A stretch of DNA of 10,085 nucleotides from JAAYAY01 sp964429355 (GTDB lineage: Bacteria; Planctomycetota; Planctomycetia; Pirellulales; Thermoguttaceae): contig CAYSCH010000343.1 of the NCBI GenBank assembly GCA_964429355.1, forward strand, positions 1 to 10,085, given 5' to 3'. The position numbers were made by a program, and so were the translations under genes. Below are positions 1-6,294 of the stretch, piece after piece. The notes below the pieces were generated by a model, which did no database searches, was not told where the DNA came from, and was given only the letters and a program-made list of their open reading frames with translations. Each line of letters opens with the position of its first letter. Position 1 is the stretch's first letter.

Positions 1-2
1 GA

Positions 3-27
3 GGGGACGGGAGACAGGGGTGCGGGG
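3..27 (+). other. Canonical G-quadruplex motif 1
   Basis: Four G runs are present on the plus strand: G3-6, G9-11, G17-20 and G24-27, with loops of 2, 5 and 3 bases. This meets the usual G3+N1-7 rule. Whether it folds is not shown by sequence alone, and such motifs are expected fairly often in DNA this G-rich. Confidence 0.5.
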
Positions 28-126
28 CGACCGGTTGGAGCTGCGGCTCCGCCGGATTGGGTTGGCGGCGCTGGGGGCTGATTGCGGGAAGAGACTCTCC
101 ATCGAGTGGCATGCATGGCTGGAGGC

Positions 127-189
127 AGGGGTAAGGGACAGCGGTCAGGGGACAGGAGACGGGGGTCAGGAGTCAGGAGTCAGAGGTCA
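127..189 (+). repeat. Heptad tandem repeat array A, 9 units of 7 bp
   Basis: Read in 7-bp steps from 127, the units are AGGGGTA, AGGGACA, GCGGTCA, GGGGACA, GGAGACG, GGGGTCA, GGAGTCA, GGAGTCA and GAGGTCA. The consensus is about GGRGWCA. The phase holds for all nine units without a slip. The three units at 155-175 recur almost exactly in array B at 428-448. A 7-bp period does not fit a repeated codon pattern, and no gene is supported here. Degenerate GGAGTCA-type repeats are something I recall from spacers of planctomycete and other environmental genomes; that is memory, not a search result. Confidence 0.8.
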
Positions 190-246
190 GAATGGAGAGG
201 ACGACAAAAAAAGGGGGCCGCCAGCAAGAAAAAAGTGTTCCGGCGG

Positions 247-306
247 CGGGCCCTTGGGATACGGGACGGAGCGGCGGGATGCCGCGGGGTCGGGCTCTTG
301 GGATAC
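247..306 (+). repeat. Duplicated 16-mer CGGGCYCTTGGGATAC
   Basis: The sequence CGGGCCCTTGGGATAC at 247-262 is repeated as CGGGCTCTTGGGATAC at 291-306, one mismatch in 16 and 44 bp start to start. Both copies lie between the two heptad arrays. The second copy supplies two of the G runs of the adjacent G-quadruplex motif. Function unknown; it could be a remnant of a dispersed repeat family. Confidence 0.6.
276..302 (+). other. Canonical G-quadruplex motif 2
   Basis: The G runs are 276-278, 286-289, 292-294 and 300-302, with loops of 7, 2 and 5 bases. It overlaps the second copy of the 16-mer repeat. Folding is not demonstrated. Confidence 0.45.
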
Positions 307-392
307 CCAGACGTCGAGGGTCAGTATACACTATCTTGGTGACATTTGTACATTGTTATTTTTGGCCACCCCACAGGCGGGGGGCGGGGACA

Positions 393-499
393 CGGAGCAG
401 GGAGCAAGGAGCACGGAGCGAGGAGCAGGAGACGGGAGTCAGGAGTCAGAGGACAGAGGACAGAGGGACAGGGAGATCGGTGATCGGAGATGGGAGATC
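393..499 (+). repeat. Heptad tandem repeat array B
   Basis: From 393 there are ten 7-bp units in perfect phase: CGGAGCA, GGGAGCA, AGGAGCA, CGGAGCG, AGGAGCA, GGAGACG, GGAGTCA, GGAGTCA, GAGGACA and GAGGACA (to 462). After a short slip at 463-471, four more units follow at 472-499: GGAGATC, GGTGATC, GGAGATG and GGAGATC. The unit type changes along the array (GCA, then TCA, then ACA, then ATC endings), as expected if short blocks were duplicated locally. It shares the core GGAGACG-GGRGTCA-GGAGTCA with array A. No coding function is supported. Confidence 0.8.
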
Positions 500-671
500 G
501 GGAAAGAGCGCGAAGGATGCAGAGGGATCGCCCGGAGGGGGTGCGTCGAGAGTCGAGCATGGCCTCTGGATCTCGGGTGAAATGGGCGTCAACTGCCGCT
601 TTCGGGCGCCGTAGGTTCTTATTGGGTAGAATTGCTTATGCTGTAACGGGTTCTGAAGAAGAGAAGGTAAC

Positions 672-698
672 CACAGAGAGCACGGAGAGCACGGAGGG
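672..698 (+). repeat. 9-bp tandem repeat, CACRGAGAG type
   Basis: Three adjacent 9-bp units are seen: CACAGAGAG (672-680), CACGGAGAG (681-689) and CACGGAGGG (690-698), preceded by GGTAAC. This ACCACAGAG-CACGGAG pattern resembles a short dispersed repeat that I recall from spacers of many environmental bacteria. The family assignment is from memory; the periodicity is seen directly. Confidence 0.65.
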
Positions 699-770
699 GG
701 GCACATCAGCAGGCAGCCGCTGGGTGTTTCGTGGGATCTGGAATTCGCTCTGAGCGCGGCGACAAGGAGC

Positions 771-792
771 GGGAGGGGCTCGGGCAGAGGGG
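771..792 (+). other. Canonical G-quadruplex motif 3, short loops
   Basis: The G runs are 771-773, 775-778, 782-784 and 789-792, with loops of 1, 3 and 4 bases. It is the tightest of the three motifs and so the most likely to fold. All three lie on the same strand. Confidence 0.5.
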
Positions 793-965
793 CAGAGACG
801 CGGGGGTAGAAGAAGGACGGAAGAGGAGGACGCAGGAATCCGAGGGGAGGAGGGTTGTTCCGATCGGAAGCGCCCCGTGGGCATTGTTGGGACTCGCAGA
901 GGGCGTTGATCGGCGGACGGACCAACTGCTGCTGGGCAAGGGGTCTGGAGGCAAAGGAGGGAGAG

Positions 966-990
966 AAGAAAATGGAGGAAAAGAAAATGG
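966..990 (+). repeat. Direct repeat AAGAAAATGG in a purine tract
   Basis: AAGAAAATGG occurs at 966-975 and again at 981-990, 15 bp apart. The surrounding 953-990 is almost all purine, broken only by T at 973 and 988. No gene or binding protein can be named. Confidence 0.45.
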
Positions 991-1124
991 TCGACGGTCA
1001 GTTGTTGGGTCTGAGGCGATGGAGGGCCGCCCTGGCATTGGCAGAGCTATGAATGGCGAAGAACGGTCGGACTTCCAGTTCACTGGATTGAATGAAAGCG
1101 GAAAACCTCCCGTGGCTGCGCCAT

Positions 1125-1142
1125 ACCGGTTCAGGAACCGGT
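1125..1142. other. Perfect inverted repeat ACCGGTTC-AG-GAACCGGT
   Basis: Eight-base arms at 1125-1132 and 1135-1142 are exact complements around a 2-base centre. As RNA it would be a 7-bp stem with a 4-base loop. It lies 117 bp beyond the stop of the minus-strand alpha-galactosidase gene and is not followed by a T run. It could be a transcript-end hairpin or a binding site for a dimeric protein. Confidence 0.35.
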
Positions 1143-1229
1143 GCCACCCGCGACGTCGCGCTTGGTTTCCGGGTCACGGACTGGTCGAAGGCGGGTGAGG
1201 CGGCGCGATCCTATGCGGCATCTCAAGCA

Positions 1230-1246
1230 CTGCCAACGAGTGGCAG
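1230..1246 (-). terminator. Possible stem-loop after the alpha-galactosidase gene
   Basis: CTGCCA (1230-1235) pairs with TGGCAG (1241-1246) across a 5-base loop, 12 bases past the stop codon on the minus strand. The stem is short and no T tract follows, so it is a weak candidate for an intrinsic terminator; it may only protect a 3' end. Confidence 0.25.
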
Positions 1247-1258
1247 ACGGTATTGGGG

Positions 1259-4200
1259 CTATTCGCCCGTCCCGAATCCGGCGTTGACCCAATCGACGTG
1301 GTCGCAGGCGATGCCGTCTCCGCCGTCGGTGACTACCAGGTGAACCGCCCGGAATCGAGTCGAGAGTTCCACCTCGAAGTGCCAGATCCTGAGGGTCTCG
1401 TCAGAAAGGAGAGGGCTTTCAGCCAGCAGGACGGGAGGGGTGCCCATCTCGCCCGCATCTCCCAGGATTCGGAGGACTACGCTCTGGCGTGGGTCGTCGC
1501 GTTTTTCGTCGTCCAGGCCGCCCGTGGCCACGAAACGCCTGGCATCCTTCGGTACGGCATAGACCAGTGTGGAAGGAGCATGCACCCCGACTCCTGACGG
1601 GTAAACGGTCCCGAGCAAGCGCAGGGGTTCGCCTTGACAGGTGCGGCTTGCACCAATCGTACCCCAGCCGGTGCTGGCCGAGGTGGGCGCCAAATCGGCG
1701 ATGGAAACATCCGGCTGAGGCGGAACCGGCGGCAGCTTGAGTTCATCGAGAGTGGTTACCTTCAGCGAGGCAGGGTCGGAGGGCCGACCATCCCAGCCGA
1801 TGGACCGCACCTGGTACACGTAATCCGTGGCCGGCGAGATTTCCGGGTCTCGATACTCCCTATCGCTCACTTCGAAGGCACGCCCGTCGCTTCTTTCGAT
1901 ACGGAACCTGGAGGCGTCGGGGGCCTGCCATCGAAGAATGACTCCACTGTAGCTGATGTCGGCGCTGAGTTCGGTCACCGCTGCCGGTTCCGAGATTTCG
2001 ACGGCCCCACGACGAAAGCGAACACGCCACGCAACCGTCCGGCACTCGGCAGGGTCGATCCGCACGCGGAGCGTTGGCCCCGCCTGATCGAAGCGTGTTC
2101 TGGCATCTGGCGTGTCGACCTCGACCCCCGACGCGAGATAGGAATTCTCAGCGGCAGGCACCACGATTCGCAATTCATAAGGGTCGTTGGCCACCACGCG
2201 GCTCTCGCCGGTCAGCAAGAGTTCGTCTGCATCCCACCGTTCCTCCAAAACGTCCACCACGCCCTGGGTGATATGGCGCGATGTACTCACGAGGATCGGA
2301 TGCTCCGCTTCGGGACGGAGCGACAGGACGCGGCAAGTTCCTGGGGGCAAGGTGCACTGCAGAGGACCGGAAGACGGAGGCAGGAAGCGGTCGGCCCAGT
2401 AGTCGTAGCCCACATAGCGCCGGGCCTCGGGCAATCCCGCACAGGCTGGGGTGACATCGATTGTCTGGGGCTTGTGCTGCTCCCAATTGAACAGTCCCAC
2501 CACGTCGCGCCGCACACTGCCCCGCGTATCGCTGAGCAGCCAGACCCGGGCCAATTCGCTGGAGAAAAGGTCCACGGGGCGGGGCCGCAGCCCGTGATTG
2601 GGCATCGTCCGCCGCAACAGGTTGACCCGGTCCTCCGGCAGTTCCGGCAACCATTCGCTGAACACGTTGAGTTGCCCGGATAGAGCGACCCAGGAACAGA
2701 TCAAACGGGCGTGCTCGATGGCAACGTCCGGGCGGACATACACGGGGTCGGGGTCGTTGTACCACACCCGGCCGTGGAGGAAATAGCGATTGGAGCCGTG
2801 CCAGGGGCCTTGGCAGAGCCCTTCCCAGCTCGTGCCGTTATCAGGGCCGATCCGCATGGCATCGACCAGTCCGAAGGCGGCACCGAAAGACCGCATGTTC
2901 TGGGGGATGCAGCAGCCGAGAAAGAAGATTTCGTTGCCGGCCGCCTCGCGGACCAGTTTCAGCCCCTGGCGATAGGCCTGGATATTCGTCTTGGCGGGGT
3001 CGTGAAAGACGGCCTCGCCGAGATCGTCTTCGACGTAGCCGTTATTCACGTAGGTCAGTGCGGTGGCCGAGCCGACCCAGAGCCCGTCCATCTTGAAGTA
3101 TCGGTAACCCCAATCGTGGGCCAGGCGCGAGACGACGCTGCGCACGTAGGCCTGGGCGGCCGGATTGGTCATGTCGAGCGACGTGCCGCCCCAACGGGCC
3201 CAATAGGGGGTGCCGTCCGAGCGTTTGACGAACCAGTCCAGGTGGTCGGCAAAGAAGGGGTCCTCATGGTCCCCGGCAAAGGGCATGAACCAGATGCCGG
3301 GAGTGAGCCCGAGGGCGGCGATCTTGTCGGCCGCCGCCTTCATGCCGCCCGGGTAGGGGCCGGCTGGCATATGGGTCGAGAAGACCTTGGCCGGGCCGTT
3401 GCGCCGCTGGCCGTCCTGCCACATGTCGTCGATCTGCACGAAATCGAAGCCAAAGGGTTTCAGTTTTTCGGCTGCCACCTCGGCCAGTTGGGCCAGGTGC
3501 GTCTCGTCGCTAGCGCTGCCATGGGGATTGCTGTACCAGGTGCAGTAACCGGTGGGCAGGGGACGGAGCTGGATCTGGTAGAGCCGGACAATCGTGTCGG
3601 CGTAGGCCTCCAGGCCGAGCCGGGCATCTTCGAAGGGTCCAAGGGCAAACAGTTCGCCGGGCTCCCTGGTTCCGGCCGCAATCCGCAGCCGCCCGTAGTC
3701 AGTCTGCGGACGGAGCTCGACCGCGCCGTTCTCGATCTTCGAGAACACAACACCGCAGCCGCGATCGTGGCTGATCCAGCCGGAAACGATCCCCGCGCGG
3801 GTTTGGGGCGAGGCGACGGCGAGAAAGGCATAGCTGCCCGGATGGGCGTCGGGGGCCGTCAGCCCGGCGGTTCCCAAGGCCTTGAGTGCATGGGGCTCCT
3901 CAGGCAGCTCAAGTTGCAGACGGAAGGGCTGAACGTGGTGAACGATCCGATCGCCGTCGGGCTTGGCTGCCATCTGGCTCTGCAGCAAAGCAAACGGCAG
4001 GCCCGGCACGAGGATCACCTGCACCGATTGGTTTTCGCCCAGTTCGGCTCGAAGCACCCGGCCTCGGCCCAGCCGCGGATGTTCCCAGTCGGCCGCCGCC
4101 ACCTGCCTGGGCAATTCTTCCAGAAAGAGGCTCGCAAAAGGCTTGCCGTCCTTGGCTGTCAGCCGGAAACAGCCGCCCTGGCCATCCCAGGCAGCCTGGA

Positions 4201-4306
4201 GCTGATCACTCTCGATCCGAGAATCGGTTGCGGACTCGCTGGCAACGACGATACCGTCCAGCCCAAGCACGAGGCCGAGAAGCAGGAAGGAGAAGAAGCG
4301 TTTCAT
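1259..4306 (-). CDS. Exported GH36-type alpha-galactosidase with FN3-like and NPCBM domains
   Basis: This protein of 1015 residues is predicted to hydrolyse terminal alpha-galactosides outside the cytoplasm. Residues 1-24 form a signal peptide (Lys-Arg, then a long hydrophobic run, then small residues). A beta-rich N-terminal part (about 35-235) precedes a (beta/alpha)8 barrel at about 250-600. Barrel motifs include YCTWYSNPHG (254-263), FDFVQIDDMWQDG (287-299), GIWFMPF (337-343), LDMTNP (377-382), YFKMDGLW (403-410) and DAMRIGPDNG (482-491). By analogy with GH27/GH36, D407 is the nucleophile and D489 the acid/base. A beta-sandwich follows, then an FN3-like domain (about 774-852) and an NPCBM domain (about 867-1012) with GVGVHAPSTLVYAV and DGGDGIACDHVDW. 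NPCBM domains are thought to bind sugar. AGGTGA lies 6 bases before the ATG. Family is clear; exact substrate is not, and related GH36-like enzymes could act on other alpha-linked sugars. Confidence 0.85.
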   Translation of the reverse strand: MKRFFSFLLLGLVLGLDGIVVASESATDSRIESDQLQAAWDGQGGCFRLTAKDGKPFASLFLEELPRQVAAADWEHPRLGRGRVLRAELGENQSVQVILVPGLPFALLQSQMAAKPDGDRIVHHVQPFRLQLELPEEPHALKALGTAGLTAPDAHPGSYAFLAVASPQTRAGIVSGWISHDRGCGVVFSKIENGAVELRPQTDYGRLRIAAGTREPGELFALGPFEDARLGLEAYADTIVRLYQIQLRPLPTGYCTWYSNPHGSASDETHLAQLAEVAAEKLKPFGFDFVQIDDMWQDGQRRNGPAKVFSTHMPAGPYPGGMKAAADKIAALGLTPGIWFMPFAGDHEDPFFADHLDWFVKRSDGTPYWARWGGTSLDMTNPAAQAYVRSVVSRLAHDWGYRYFKMDGLWVGSATALTYVNNGYVEDDLGEAVFHDPAKTNIQAYRQGLKLVREAAGNEIFFLGCCIPQNMRSFGAAFGLVDAMRIGPDNGTSWEGLCQGPWHGSNRYFLHGRVWYNDPDPVYVRPDVAIEHARLICSWVALSGQLNVFSEWLPELPEDRVNLLRRTMPNHGLRPRPVDLFSSELARVWLLSDTRGSVRRDVVGLFNWEQHKPQTIDVTPACAGLPEARRYVGYDYWADRFLPPSSGPLQCTLPPGTCRVLSLRPEAEHPILVSTSRHITQGVVDVLEERWDADELLLTGESRVVANDPYELRIVVPAAENSYLASGVEVDTPDARTRFDQAGPTLRVRIDPAECRTVAWRVRFRRGAVEISEPAAVTELSADISYSGVILRWQAPDASRFRIERSDGRAFEVSDREYRDPEISPATDYVYQVRSIGWDGRPSDPASLKVTTLDELKLPPVPPQPDVSIADLAPTSASTGWGTIGASRTCQGEPLRLLGTVYPSGVGVHAPSTLVYAVPKDARRFVATGGLDDEKRDDPRQSVVLRILGDAGEMGTPPVLLAESPLLSDETLRIWHFEVELSTRFRAVHLVVTDGGDGIACDHVDWVNAGFGTGE

Positions 4307-4312
4307 TGGCTG

Positions 4313-4318
4313 TCACCT
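4313..4318 (-). promoter_or_regulatory. Shine-Dalgarno site of the alpha-galactosidase gene
   Basis: AGGTGA on the minus strand lies 6 bases before the ATG at 4306. Together with the signal peptide that begins at this Met, it fixes the start. Confidence 0.65.
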
Positions 4319-4506
4319 GCGGGATAGAGAATGTCGGCCTCGAGAACGTTGGGTGATTTGTGGGAAAATGGTGACTCCCGTTCTCAAAACGAAGGTGTCC
4401 GGCCATTTCGTCGCGACCGTATCGTCACGACGGCCCATCTCAGGATACCTCACCGCCTCCCTTTCATGTAGAGATCGCGGAGAAAGGCCACTTCGGGGGG
4501 TAGTAG

Positions 4507-4544
4507 TCTCCTGCCGGAGAGAAGTTACGATTTCTCTCAGAGAA
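4507..4544 (+). promoter_or_regulatory. Overlapping inverted repeats upstream of the phosphorylase gene
   Basis: Three stems share bases. TCTCC (4507-4511) pairs with GGAGA (4516-4520). GAGAGAA (4517-4523) pairs with TTCTCTC (4532-4538). TTCTCT (4532-4537) pairs with AGAGAA (4539-4544) around a single C. The first and second exclude each other, as do the second and third. The 13-bp palindrome at 4532-4544 would fit a dimeric repressor site; the set as RNA could switch between folds. It ends 38 bases before the phosphorylase ATG. Confidence 0.35.
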
Positions 4545-4582
4545 GAACGTTCCATCGTCATGTCCCGGGTGTCTTCAGACCG

Positions 4583-6289
4583 ATGCCGATTGACTCCGAC
4601 TGCCGAGCGCGAATTCGCCACCATCTGGCCCGCCTATACCCGGGCCGTGCCGATGAGGTTCTCGCCGAGCTGGTCCTGCGGATCGACGCTGCCGCCAGCA
4701 CGATCCCGATGCGGCGAGCCACGTGGGACCAGACCGATGCCGTTCTGATCACTTACGGCGACCAGGTCCACCAGGCCGGCGAGGCACCGCTGGTGACCCT
4801 GCGCAAGTTTCTGGTCGAGCGAGGTCTGGGCGAGCTGGTAAGCACGGTCCATATCCTGCCGTTTTTTCCCTATTCGTCCGACGACGGTTTTTCCGTCATC
4901 GATTATCGCCAGGTCGACCCGGCGTTGGGCGACTGGAACGATGTGGCGTTGCTCGGCAGGGACTTCAACTTGATGTTCGACCTGGTGGTCAATCACTGCT
5001 CGCAGCACAGCGGCTGGTTCCAGAAATACCTGGCCGGCGAGGAGCCGTACACGTCGTTCTTTCTCGAGGTCGATCCGGGTGCAGATGTCTCGCTGGTGAC
5101 GCGTCCGAGGCGGCATCCGCTGCTGACTCCGTTCAAGACGTCGCGGGGACCGCGGCACGTCTGGACCACGTTCAGCGACGACCAGATCGATCTGGATTTC
5201 GCATCGCCCCCGGTGCTGGTCGCGATGATCGACATCCTCTTGTTCTATCTGCAGCGGGGGGCGAGGATCATTCGTCTGGATGCGATCGCCTATCTGTGGA
5301 AGACGCTTGGAACCACGTGCATCCATCTGGCGCAAACGCACGAGGTGGTCAAGCTGTTTCGCACGATCGTCGACGCGGTGGCTCCGGGCACGATCCTGGT
5401 GACCGAGACGAACGTACCCCATGCGGAAAACGTCAGCTACTACGGCCGTGGCGACGAGGCCCAGATGGTCTACCAGTTCAGCCTGGCGCCGCTGCTGGCC
5501 GAAGCTCTGCAGACGGGCGATGCCACAGTGCTGGCCGGCTGGCTGGCGGGTCTGGAGCCGACGCCGGGCACGACCGTCTTGAATTTCACGGCGTCCCACG
5601 ACGGTATCGGAGTGCGCCCCTTGGAAGGGATCATGCCCAAGAATCGGTTCGAGCGGTTCATCGACGCCGTGCGCCGGCGTGGGGGATACGTGAGCATGAA
5701 GACCAACACGGACGGTTCCGAGAGCCCGTACGAGTTGAATATCACCTATTTCGATGCCGTGGCCGATCCCAACAACCCGGACCCAGCCCTGCACGTGCGG
5801 CGTTTCCTGGCGAGCCAGGCGGTGATGCTCTCTCTCCAGGGGATTCCGGGCATCTACTTCCACAGCCTGATAGGAACACCCAACCATCACGAGGGTGTGG
5901 GGCGGACCGGACGGGCGCGCTCGATCAATCGGCGCAAGTACGAGCGAAGCGAGCTGGAGGCGATTCTCGATCGATCGAAGGGGCCGCAGGCCCAGGTGCT
6001 CGACGGCTACCGCCGCCTGCTGGCGGTCCGGCGCCGGCAGCCGGCTTTCCATCCGGATGCCGGGCAGCGAGTGATTGGGACCGAGCCAGCTTCTCTGGTG
6101 GCCTTCGTCCGCGAGAGTATCTCTTCCCCTCAGCGGCTCCTGGTTCTGGCGAACCTCGGTTCGCAGGCGTTCTCGGTGGAGGTCGAGAAGCTCATCGGCG
6201 CACAACCGCAGCGGGATCTCCTGGACGGAGACGTTGCTGGATCGTCGATGATGCTGGATCCTTACCAGATCCGCTGGCTCGAGTTCTGA
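4583..6289 (+). CDS. GH13 subfamily 18 glucoside phosphorylase (sucrose/glucosylglycerate phosphorylase-like)
   Basis: This protein of 568 residues has no signal peptide and should act in the cytoplasm. It is predicted to cleave an alpha-glucoside with phosphate, giving alpha-glucose 1-phosphate and the free acceptor. GH13 motifs are in order: DLVVNH (133-138), RLDAIAYLWK (231-240) with nucleophile D233, VTETN (273-277) with acid/base E275, and FTASHDGIG (335-343) with D340 as transition-state stabiliser. The sequence HILPFFPYSSDDGFSVIDY (90-108) and the C-terminal TGRARSINRRKY (442-453) are typical of the sucrose phosphorylase subfamily. The length is nearer to the roughly 560-residue glucosylglycerate phosphorylase/YcjM group than to classic sucrose phosphorylases of about 490-505, so the acceptor is left open. 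No clear ribosome binding site precedes the ATG, but the N-terminal helix expected in the family begins just after it. It diverges from the alpha-galactosidase gene. Confidence 0.85.
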   Translation: MPIDSDCRARIRHHLARLYPGRADEVLAELVLRIDAAASTIPMRRATWDQTDAVLITYGDQVHQAGEAPLVTLRKFLVERGLGELVSTVHILPFFPYSSDDGFSVIDYRQVDPALGDWNDVALLGRDFNLMFDLVVNHCSQHSGWFQKYLAGEEPYTSFFLEVDPGADVSLVTRPRRHPLLTPFKTSRGPRHVWTTFSDDQIDLDFASPPVLVAMIDILLFYLQRGARIIRLDAIAYLWKTLGTTCIHLAQTHEVVKLFRTIVDAVAPGTILVTETNVPHAENVSYYGRGDEAQMVYQFSLAPLLAEALQTGDATVLAGWLAGLEPTPGTTVLNFTASHDGIGVRPLEGIMPKNRFERFIDAVRRRGGYVSMKTNTDGSESPYELNITYFDAVADPNNPDPALHVRRFLASQAVMLSLQGIPGIYFHSLIGTPNHHEGVGRTGRARSINRRKYERSELEAILDRSKGPQAQVLDGYRRLLAVRRRQPAFHPDAGQRVIGTEPASLVAFVRESISSPQRLLVLANLGSQAFSVEVEKLIGAQPQRDLLDGDVAGSSMMLDPYQIRWLEF

Positions 6290-6294
6290 TTCAT

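Larger units (their letters stand above)
1..1258. other. Repeat-rich non-coding spacer, purine-rich on the plus strand
   Basis: No convincing gene is visible in these 1.26 kb. Open frames exist on both strands, but they overlap each other, run through 7-bp tandem repeats and are low-complexity (Arg/Gly/Glu on plus, Pro/Ser/Arg on minus), with no recognisable domain. The plus strand is strongly enriched in G and A. The stretch holds two heptad repeat arrays, a 9-bp tandem repeat, a duplicated 16-mer and three G-quadruplex motifs, listed separately. An AT-richer island lies at about 320-366 without a clear gene behind it. From about 1000 to 1258 the composition is more ordinary, with two small inverted repeats but no gene I can support. 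It lies downstream of the minus-strand alpha-galactosidase gene, so it may contain that gene's 3' end. Confidence 0.75.
4307..4582. promoter_or_regulatory. Divergent promoter region between the two sugar genes
   Basis: This 276-bp spacer separates the start of the alpha-galactosidase (minus) from the start of the phosphorylase (plus), so it must hold both promoters or one shared control region. I find no convincing -35/-10 pair in either direction. It contains inverted repeats at 4507-4544, listed separately. No small gene is supported here; the open frames that cross it are extensions of antisense or out-of-frame reading through the neighbours. Confidence 0.5.

Noticed and set aside
127..499. 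CRISPR array
   Set aside because: The units are 7 bp with no spacers of 25-40 bp, and no Cas gene is present.
20..1198. Several open frames of 60-190 codons in the left spacer on both strands
   Set aside because: They pass through 7-bp and 9-bp tandem repeats, are low-complexity, overlap each other and have no convincing ribosome site or known motif.
1..1258. tRNA, rRNA or insertion sequence in the left spacer
   Set aside because: No tRNA-like cloverleaf arms, no rRNA core sequence, no transposase fragment and no paired terminal inverted repeats were found by eye.
1634..2683. 349-codon plus-strand frame opposite the FN3/NPCBM end of the galactosidase
   Set aside because: No domain is visible, and the minus-strand reading has continuous family motifs.
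2711..4327. 538-codon open frame antisense to the alpha-galactosidase gene
   Set aside because: It mirrors a gene with clear GH36 motifs and shows no domain or ribosome site of its own.
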